This document shows positions 57,990-64,000 of a DNA stretch of 64,000 bases, in pieces. Every line of letters begins with the position of its first letter. Position 1 is the stretch's first letter. A program made the position numbers and the translations under genes. The stretch is taken from positions 134,729 through 198,728 of the forward strand of contig NC_013887.1 of the NCBI RefSeq assembly GCF_000025525.1, in the 5' to 3' direction. Origin of the DNA: Methanocaldococcus sp. FS406-22 (GTDB lineage Archaea > AGJL01 > Methanococci > Methanococcales > Methanocaldococcaceae). The notes under the pieces were generated by a model, which was given only the letters and a program-made list of their open reading frames with translations, ran no database searches and was not told the DNA's origin.

Positions 57990-58717
57990 TTTTGGGAATA
58001 GATATTGGCTCAACAACAACAAAAATGGTTTTAATGGAAGATAACAGGATATTTTGGTATAGGATAGAAGATGTTGGGGTGGTTATTGAAGAGGATATCT
58101 TATCAAAGATGATTAAAGAGATTGAGCAAAAATATCCAATAGATAAAATCATAGCCACTGGATATGGAAGGCATAAGATTAGCTTTGCAGATAAGGTAGT
58201 TCCAGAAGTCATTGCCTTAGGAAAGGGAGCAAACTATTTCTTTAACGATGCAGATGGTGTTATTGATATAGGAGGACAAGACACAAAGGTCTTAAAGATT
58301 GATAAAAATGGTAAAGTTGTAGATTTCATCCTATCAGATAAATGTGCGGCTGGAACTGGAAAGTTTTTAGAGAAGGCATTGGACATCTTAAAAATTGATA
58401 GAGATGAGATAAATAAGTATAAATCAGATAATGTTGCCAAGATATCCTCAATGTGTGCCGTCTTTGCTGAAAGTGAGATAATAAGCTTACTATCTAAAAA
58501 AGTCCCAAAGGAAGAGATTTTGATGGGAGTTTATGAAAGTATAATAAATAGGGTTATCCCAATGATAAATAGGCTTAAAATACAAAACATGGTGTTTAGT
58601 GGTGGAGTTGCTAAAAATAAGGTTTTAGTTGAAATGTTTGAGAAAAAATTAAGTAAAAAGCTTTTGATTCCAGAAGAACCACAGATTGTTTGCTGTGTTG
58701 GAGCTATATTAGTATAA
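57986..58717 (+). CDS. BcrA/BadF/HgdC-type ATPase activator
   Basis: The 243-residue protein is a 2-hydroxyacyl-CoA dehydratase activator-type ATPase (ASKHA fold): ILGIDIGSTTTKMVLMEDNR, ATGYGRHKISFADK, DGVIDIGGQDTKVLKID near residue 90, DKCAAGTGKFLEKALDIL near 112, SSMCAVFAESEIISLLSKK near 152, and NMVFSGGVAKNKVLVEMFEK near 203. The two Cys (DKCAAG and SSMCAV) bind the bridging [4Fe-4S] cluster of the dimer. Such activators push electrons to a partner at ATP cost; the partner dehydratase or benzoyl-type reductase is not in the window. Confidence 0.88.
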   Translation: MILGIDIGSTTTKMVLMEDNRIFWYRIEDVGVVIEEDILSKMIKEIEQKYPIDKIIATGYGRHKISFADKVVPEVIALGKGANYFFNDADGVIDIGGQDTKVLKIDKNGKVVDFILSDKCAAGTGKFLEKALDILKIDRDEINKYKSDNVAKISSMCAVFAESEIISLLSKKVPKEEILMGVYESIINRVIPMINRLKIQNMVFSGGVAKNKVLVEMFEKKLSKKLLIPEEPQIVCCVGAILV

Positions 58718-58720
58718 TTT

Positions 58721-59860
58721 TTATTTTTCACTCATAAATAAGGGTGGAAGTTTATCATCAACTCCCGGAATATAGCCAAAAGTATCTCTAACTTTTAATT
58801 GCATTCTGTGGAAGATATAAGCTAGGGGGATGTCCATTGGGCATGCATCCTCACATTGCCCACAGTTTATACAACTCTGTCCGATATGACTTAACCTAAC
58901 CCCTTGGAATATTAATGGATTTGGTGGGATTTTGCCTTTCTCGTCAATATAATCTTTTTCTAACCTACATTCAACACAGAAGCAGAGTGGGCAGTTATCT
59001 CTACAACCGTAGCATTTTATGCATCGGTTCCAATACTTCTCCCATTCTTCTAAACTTGGATACTCTGCCTCTAAGTGCTTCTTCTGGAATTTTTTAGCTA
59101 GTTTTATCATTATATTTTCAATCTTTTCTCTAATTTGTATAGCCTTCTCTGAGGGTTGTTTGATTTTGATATATCCCTCTTTTTCGGCATCTTCAACAAG
59201 CTTTCTCCCCTTCTCTGAACAAATCTCAACAAAAGTCCAGCCCTTCTCAGCCCCCCAGTTCCCACAGGCTAAATCAGCCATTCTCGGAACCATTACCTCA
59301 CATCTCTGACAATTCTTCCTCCTACCAAAGCCTTTTTCCTCCAACTCATCTATTTTGATAGCTTTATGCTCCCCACTCTTTAATTCGATAATAAACTTCC
59401 CCTTATCAATCTCCTCCTTAACAACATCTAATGGATTGACTTCATAAAATAGTTCAATCATTTTCATAGCCGTAATCGGGCTAATAGTCCCCCCACAATT
59501 CAAACCAATCATATAAACGTTATCTAAGTTAATCTGGTTTAACTTAGCTAACTCCCTAATTGCCATTGCATCACACGGTTTTGTTGGAACGGCTATTTTT
59601 TTATCAGCTAAGTATTTTGCTATCAACTTTCCAAAGTTTACAGGAGCACAGTGTAAAGACCCAGCAGTTTCTATTAACTCATCAGAATTCGTTATAAACA
59701 CTGGAATACCATCATAAACGTCCTCACCCCTCTTCAAAGCTAAAACACCATCAACAAGCTTTTTATCTAATAAGTATTTAAATAAAGCAGTAACAGCCCC
59801 ACCACACTCAGCCTTCTTCAAAATCTCATTATCAGTAGCTTGAATTAGAGCATATTTCAT
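58721..59860 (-). CDS. fdhB: Formate dehydrogenase beta subunit (F420-reducing type)
   Basis: The 379-residue protein is the FrhB/FdhB family subunit that takes electrons from FdhA via iron-sulfur clusters and FAD to F420. Parts are [20 protein letters not shown] near residue 91-110, [20 protein letters not shown] near 117, [20 protein letters not shown], and two C-terminal ferredoxin motifs, [14 protein letters not shown] near 278 and [16 protein letters not shown] near 324. Its ATG overlaps the stop of fdhA by 4 bases. Confidence 0.9.
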   Translation of the reverse strand: MKYALIQATDNEILKKAECGGAVTALFKYLLDKKLVDGVLALKRGEDVYDGIPVFITNSDELIETAGSLHCAPVNFGKLIAKYLADKKIAVPTKPCDAMAIRELAKLNQINLDNVYMIGLNCGGTISPITAMKMIELFYEVNPLDVVKEEIDKGKFIIELKSGEHKAIKIDELEEKGFGRRKNCQRCEVMVPRMADLACGNWGAEKGWTFVEICSEKGRKLVEDAEKEGYIKIKQPSEKAIQIREKIENIMIKLAKKFQKKHLEAEYPSLEEWEKYWNRCIKCYGCRDNCPLCFCVECRLEKDYIDEKGKIPPNPLIFQGVRLSHIGQSCINCGQCEDACPMDIPLAYIFHRMQLKVRDTFGYIPGVDDKLPPLFMSEK

Positions 59861-60975
59861 GATATCACCTTAATAACTTCTTTTTGGATATCTTCTAATG
59901 AATTAAAGCCTAAATCAATCCCAAGCTTTTCAGCTAAGTTTTTGATTATCATCCAATCGTCCATCGCCTCTCCGGGAGGATTAACTGCCTTATTTATCTT
60001 CTGCACTCTTTTATCTGTATTTGTGAATGTTCCTTCTTTCTCAGCCCAGCATGTTGAAGGTAAAACAACATCAGCTAATTCAGCAGTTTCAGTCCTTATA
60101 ATATCTTGAACAACTAAAAACTCAGCATTTTTTAATGCATCTTTATCAATTAAAGCTGGATTCTCTCCCATTATGTATAAGAACTTTGAGTTTTTCAATA
60201 ACTCAAAATATTCATCCTTATTCAAAGCAGGGATGCCAATAAGTGTTGCTCCAACTGTATTGCAATGCTTAGCTATAGGCAAAACCTTGGCAGTTTTAGC
60301 TAATTCATCAACGTTTATTGGAGCATTAATTATAACTATGGTGTTTTCATCAACATTACCTAAATCAATATTTGAATAATCATCAACCTTCACAAACTCA
60401 TCAGCATTTAATTTTAGGATTTCTTTTTCTTCTGTATTAAAAATTGTTACCTTAGCTCCTTTATCCTTTGCCCTAATAACCTTTCTTCCAATTAATGCAT
60501 GCTCAGAAAAGACATCACCAATAATTATAATGTTTTTTGCATCCTCTATGTGATCAATACTTGTAGAGATTTCAGCATAATTAACCTTTGGAGAGTTGCA
60601 GATACAATGCCCAATCTTAGCTTTTAAGCTATCAGCCAACTTTTTTAATGCATAGTTATCTTCATTTGTGCATCTTCCAGAGGCAATAAAGGTTATATCA
60701 TCACCATTATAGCTCTCTATCTTTTCTACAATAAAACTTAGTGCTTCATCCCAAGTAACCTCAACAAACTTTCCATTCTTTTTAATCAATGGCTTTTTTA
60801 ACCTCTTTTCATGATATATAATCTCATAACACTTCTTTCCATTTATGCAGTTCTTACCCTCATTTATTGGATGTCTCTTGTATGGATATGTGCCAACAAC
60901 TTTGCTATCTTTAACTATCAAATCTATTCCGCACCCAACACTACAACCCGGGCAAATAGTATGAACAACTCTCAC
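59857..60975 (-). CDS. fdhA: Short formate dehydrogenase alpha subunit-like protein, Cys type
   Basis: The 372-residue protein has the molybdopterin oxidoreductase start with a [4Fe-4S] motif ([17 protein letters not shown], then NCINGKKC), and [20 protein letters not shown]. The metal-ligand loop reads HCICNSPKV, where other FdhA have Cys-Ala-Arg-x-Sec/Cys-His-x-Pro; Cys therefore stands in the selenocysteine position. It is only about half the length of full FdhA (around 680 residues), yet ends with the conserved [20 protein letters not shown] and [13 protein letters not shown] of the cofactor domain. Whether it is catalytically complete is open. GGTGAT before the ATG. Confidence 0.82.
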   Translation of the reverse strand: MRVVHTICPGCSVGCGIDLIVKDSKVVGTYPYKRHPINEGKNCINGKKCYEIIYHEKRLKKPLIKKNGKFVEVTWDEALSFIVEKIESYNGDDITFIASGRCTNEDNYALKKLADSLKAKIGHCICNSPKVNYAEISTSIDHIEDAKNIIIIGDVFSEHALIGRKVIRAKDKGAKVTIFNTEEKEILKLNADEFVKVDDYSNIDLGNVDENTIVIINAPINVDELAKTAKVLPIAKHCNTVGATLIGIPALNKDEYFELLKNSKFLYIMGENPALIDKDALKNAEFLVVQDIIRTETAELADVVLPSTCWAEKEGTFTNTDKRVQKINKAVNPPGEAMDDWMIIKNLAEKLGIDLGFNSLEDIQKEVIKVIS

Positions 60976-61300
60976 GTTATCACCTTAAATATTCATGCTT
61001 TAACAATGATATTAAAAAATCCTGCCATTTTTAAATTGCCTATATTTCATGTATTTCCTGCTCTAATCCATATTCTAACTCTAAGGTTTGATGTTTGGAC
61101 TCTTTTCCTGTCTTTACTACTTTCAACTTTTGATGCTTATTTTCATATTAATACCAATTATGATATTACCTAAATGTTAATATCATCTTTCATTTTTGTA
61201 TATAAAATTTACTACTTAATTCAAATTATTGTTATTATAGTAAGATAAAATTTTAAAAAGTATTACCAAATAGGTAAAAAATATAGTGGTAAGTATTAAA
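60976..61300 (-). promoter_or_regulatory. Promoter region of fdhAB, downstream of fwdB
   Basis: No gene is supported. On the minus strand, AAATTTTATATAC near 61211-61199 is a likely TATA element, giving a leader of about 200 nt before fdhA. Next to the fwdB stop, TTACC-AAATA-GGTAA (61263-61277) is a small hairpin and a third GGTAA follows at 61288-61292, so the TTACC can pair with either; this may be a terminator or operator. Confidence 0.45.
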
Positions 61301-62608
61301 TTACAAAAACTCTTTAACCTTGCTGATAATTCTCTTTAAAATCTCTCTATCTGGCAACACTCCCTCTGGTGGGTCTATAACCTTCTTCAACTGAATTGGA
61401 ATTCCATCCATCCTATAGGCAGTCCCCTCTGCCTCTACACCAGCAATTGCTGGGGGAATTATAATGTTTGCCAACTCTGCCGTTGGTGTGTCGTGTGGGT
61501 CTATGCAAATTAATGGAATTTCTGCCATTCTTTCAACTGCCTTCTGTGGGAAGTGAGCTCCAGGGTCTGAGGCTATGTTTAGCATGGCATCTGCCTCCTT
61601 TCTCATCAACAAATCTGTTACACTCGTATCTCCTGGATTGAATCTTGGATATCCTCTTGAGAAATCTACACACAATGGAAAACCAGTAACCCACGTGCAT
61701 ACCTGGTTAAAGCCATTAACGTTGTAATGCCCTCTCATTGGGATTAGAGTGAATTTAGTATAGGCGTTTAAATCAATAACTAAACAAATGGCGTTATCTA
61801 TATTCCTATGTTTACTTCCAGATTGAGTAACCCCCATACCAAAGAATAAACATCCAAATTGAGCGTTTTTGCAAATCTCTACTGCCTCATAGATTAAATC
61901 AACTGGAACTCCTGCAACTTTATCTACTTGCAATTCAAAGCCTTTTAATACAGCCCTCATTGCACTAATTAACTCATAATCCTTATGAGGCTCAACCTGC
62001 AAATGCACGTCTGCCAACTTTGCAGTATCAGTCTCCCTTGGGTCAACGACAATTAAAGTCCTATCCTCTCTACCCCTCTCTCTGAAAAATCCTCTCGCAA
62101 ATACTGAGTATCTACTCATATGCCTTGGGTGAGCGTGCATTGGATTTGAACCCCAATAAATGATTACATCAGCTCTGTTTTTAACCTCCCCCAATGTGCA
62201 GATTGGATAACCAACATCTTGCAATGCCCAAACACTCGGTCCATGGCAAACTTCTGCGGTGTTGCTAACAACTCCTCTAACTAACTCAGCTAACTCTATG
62301 CCATAGACATGTGCATGACATTCAGTTGCAGAAAAGCCATAGATTAAAGGCAAATCTGCCTCAACTAATATTCTTGCAGTCTCTTCAATGGCAGTGTCAA
62401 TATCAACCTTTTTAAAATCATCCTTCTTGTTTTCTCTCATTAATGGCTCTCTCCATCTAACTGCCCCTTCGAAGTGCATAAACTTGGCATGTCCTATTCT
62501 ACATGCATTTCTTGTTCCTATAATATGCCCCTCATTATCCACAATAACCACAACATCATCACACAATGTTCCACAGAATGGGCAAACTACATTTTTTATC
62601 TCTCTCAT
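61301..62608 (-). CDS. fwdB: Tungsten/molybdenum formylmethanofuran dehydrogenase subunit B, Cys form
   Basis: The 435-residue protein carries the metal-bis-pterin active site of the enzyme that fixes CO2 on methanofuran. VVCPFCGTLCDDVVVIV is the [4Fe-4S] motif, LIYGFSATECHAHVYGIELA follows, and the metal ligand is Cys (codon TGC) in TAEVCHGPSVWALQDVGYP near residue 118. In several methanococci this position is selenocysteine. YWGSNPMHAHPRHMSRYSVF near 150 is also typical. GGTGATAGC before the ATG. hdrA lies 24 bases upstream on the same strand. Confidence 0.93.
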   Translation of the reverse strand: MREIKNVVCPFCGTLCDDVVVIVDNEGHIIGTRNACRIGHAKFMHFEGAVRWREPLMRENKKDDFKKVDIDTAIEETARILVEADLPLIYGFSATECHAHVYGIELAELVRGVVSNTAEVCHGPSVWALQDVGYPICTLGEVKNRADVIIYWGSNPMHAHPRHMSRYSVFARGFFRERGREDRTLIVVDPRETDTAKLADVHLQVEPHKDYELISAMRAVLKGFELQVDKVAGVPVDLIYEAVEICKNAQFGCLFFGMGVTQSGSKHRNIDNAICLVIDLNAYTKFTLIPMRGHYNVNGFNQVCTWVTGFPLCVDFSRGYPRFNPGDTSVTDLLMRKEADAMLNIASDPGAHFPQKAVERMAEIPLICIDPHDTPTAELANIIIPPAIAGVEAEGTAYRMDGIPIQLKKVIDPPEGVLPDREILKRIISKVKEFL

Positions 62609-62632
62609 GCTATCACCCTATAAAAAAATAAT

Positions 62633-64000
62633 TTAGGCAGGGTCTCTGAATGCTCCTTCAATTTGTTTATATAGTTGAATTGTTTTGAAGTGGTTCTGCT
62701 CCAATGCTCCACTTGGACATCCAGCGGCACATGTTCCGCATCCTTTGCATAACGCGGCAATAACTTCACAAACCAATCTACCATCTTTCTCGACTAATCT
62801 TGGAGCTCCATATGGGCATTGTTTTACACAAACTCCACAACCTCCACAGATTTCTTCATTTACTGTTGCTACAATTGGCTCAACCTCAACCTCTCCTTTG
62901 GCTAATGGAATAGCAGCCCTTGCAGCAGCTGCAGAACCTTGAGCTACTGATGCTGGAATATCTTTAGGCCCTTGACAGGCTCCAGCTAAATAAACTCCAT
63001 CTGTTGCTGTATCAACAGGTCTCAATTTTGGATGAGCTTCCATGAAGAATTGGTCTGGTGTTCTTGAAATTCCCAAAATTCTTTGAATTTCATCAGCTGA
63101 TTTTGTTGGCACCATTCCAACTGATAAAACAACTAAATCATACTCCTTCTCAATAATCTCTCCTAATAACGTGTCTTCTGCTCTAATGATTAGGTTCTTG
63201 GTTTTTGGGTCTTCTAAGATTTGGGCTGGTCTTCCTCTTATGAAGTTAATGCCATACTGCTTTGCACTTCTTTCGTAAAATTCTTCATATCCCTTGCTGA
63301 ATGCCCTAATATCCATGTAGTAGATATCTATCTCTGTATCTGGAGATTTTTCTTTGATTAACTGGGAGTTTTTCATTGCATACATACAGCACACATTGGA
63401 ACAGTATTTATTTCCAACTTTAGCATCCCTTGAACCAACACATTGAATAAATGCAATTCTTTTTGGTTTTTTGCCATCGCTTAGCCTAATAACCTTTCCT
63501 CCTGTTGGGCCAGAGGCGTTAATCATCCTCTCTAACTCAAGGGCAGTTATAACGTTGTCATAAATTCCATAGCCATATTCTTCTCTAACTGTTGGGTCAA
63601 ATGGGTCATAACCAATGGCACAAATTATTGTTCCAACCTCAACCTCAATGAACTCTGGTTTTTGATTGAAATCTATAGCTTTGGGGCCACAAACCTTGGC
63701 ACATAAGCCACATTCTATGCAATGCTCTTTATCAATTGTATATTTTGATGGAACTGCCTGTGGGAATGGTTTATAGATAGCTTTTCTCATCCCTAAGCCC
63801 ATATCAAACTCATTTGGTACTTCTATTGGGCAGACTTCAGCACATTGCCCACAACCTGTGCATTTTGTTTCATCAACATATCTTGGCTTTTTCATGATCT
63901 TGACTTTAAAATTCCCAATGTATCCTTGGACATCTACAACCTCTGAATATGCATAGAGCTTTACGTTTGGATGCTTTGCAACATCAACCATCTTTGGAGC
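62633..64000 (-). CDS. hdrA: Heterodisulfide reductase subunit A, C-terminal two thirds (runs off the window)
   Basis: The frame is open to the window edge ([20 protein letters not shown]); an internal Met is not the start. The part seen has four ferredoxin-type motifs: [47 protein letters not shown] and [15 protein letters not shown]. The loop [16 protein letters not shown] and the end of the FAD domain ([20 protein letters not shown]) are also visible. HdrA holds the electron-bifurcating FAD. The Cys/Sec residue that M. jannaschii-type HdrA has just before the window-edge sequence is not covered, so its form cannot be read. Confidence 0.93.
   Translation of the reverse strand, partial: APKMVDVAKHPNVKLYAYSEVVDVQGYIGNFKVKIMKKPRYVDETKCTGCGQCAEVCPIEVPNEFDMGLGMRKAIYKPFPQAVPSKYTIDKEHCIECGLCAKVCGPKAIDFNQKPEFIEVEVGTIICAIGYDPFDPTVREEYGYGIYDNVITALELERMINASGPTGGKVIRLSDGKKPKRIAFIQCVGSRDAKVGNKYCSNVCCMYAMKNSQLIKEKSPDTEIDIYYMDIRAFSKGYEEFYERSAKQYGINFIRGRPAQILEDPKTKNLIIRAEDTLLGEIIEKEYDLVVLSVGMVPTKSADEIQRILGISRTPDQFFMEAHPKLRPVDTATDGVYLAGACQGPKDIPASVAQGSAAAARAAIPLAKGEVEVEPIVATVNEEICGGCGVCVKQCPYGAPRLVEKDGRLVCEVIAALCKGCGTCAAGCPSGALEQNHFKTIQLYKQIEGAFRDPA

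Noticed and set aside
60811..61173. Rightward open frame over the fdhA start and its leader
   Set aside because: It overlaps conserved fdhA codons on the other strand and has no family pattern or binding site.
61263..61292. TTACC/GGTAA repeats next to fwdB as a selenium-responsive operator
   Set aside because: The arms are only 5 bp in AT-rich DNA and I know no matching operator; kept only as a note in the promoter entry.

Overview
The window is chromosomal DNA of a hyperthermophilic methanogen of the genus Methanocaldococcus, a close relative of M. jannaschii but not identical to it. The evidence is the gene content (methanogen-type SerRS, FwdB, HdrA, CbiZ, ADP-dependent sugar kinase, archaeal phosphoglycerate mutase, tRNA-Ile2 agmatidine synthase), the AT-rich sequence, GGTGAT-type ribosome binding sites, and runs of genes whose order I recall from M. 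jannaschii. Those runs are joined in a different order here: blocks like MJ1616-MJ1603, MJ1095-MJ1077, MJ1575-MJ1586, MJ1015-MJ1013 and MJ0003-MJ0006 follow one another. The MJ numbers are from memory.

Layout. 1-2.7 kb: start of guaB, a CheF-like protein, a TIM-barrel protein and cbiZ. 2.7-14.8 kb: a storage-polysaccharide and sugar-phosphate cluster (apgM, GH57, GH15, GT4, glgA, pgi, ADP-dependent glucokinase/phosphofructokinase, rpiA) with an ATPase and a small winged-helix protein inside it. 15.2-16.0 kb: a CRISPR array of 13 repeats without cas genes, best read leftward. 16.5-29.8 kb: tiaS, ycaO, nifB, a NicO metal exporter, the cobalt importer cbiMNQO, mevalonate kinase, a decayed small gene, a nucleotidyltransferase/NYN-nuclease pair, aroE, an iron-sulfur flavoprotein, a regulator and yjbQ. 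30-36.7 kb: a membrane and glycosylation island (two GT-C-like proteins, a frameshifted GT2, a TctA-like protein, a flippase-like protein). 36.9-48.9 kb: serS type 2, guaAA, lemA, DUF2207, cbiF, pyrB, tatD, trmO-like, DUF457, an archaeal aldolase and nnr. 49-53.9 kb: a PHP protein, a Gate-like membrane protein, a two-gene YedE/YeeE transporter, pstS and pstC. 53.9-56.5 kb: an insertion of foreign-looking DNA. 56.5-64 kb: frameshifted pstA, a TudS-like protein, a BcrA-type activator, and a leftward hdrA-fwdB-fdhA-fdhB group.

Most unusual items. (1) About 2.5 kb between pstC and pstA is flanked by an exact 65-bp direct repeat and carries a G+C-rich gene for a secreted, membrane-anchored, beta-propeller-like protein with codon use resembling Thermococcales. 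(2) At 48937-49094 seven perfect hairpins sit end to end in 158 nt, arranged as hairpin pairs joined by TAGC, and look like an expansion of an element whose short form is at 42978-43010. (3) FwdB has cysteine at the position where methanococci often have selenocysteine, and sits in one strand group with hdrA and a short, Cys-type FdhA. (4) A protein with 14-residue repeats fused to an NYN-type nuclease domain overlaps a nucleotidyltransferase gene.
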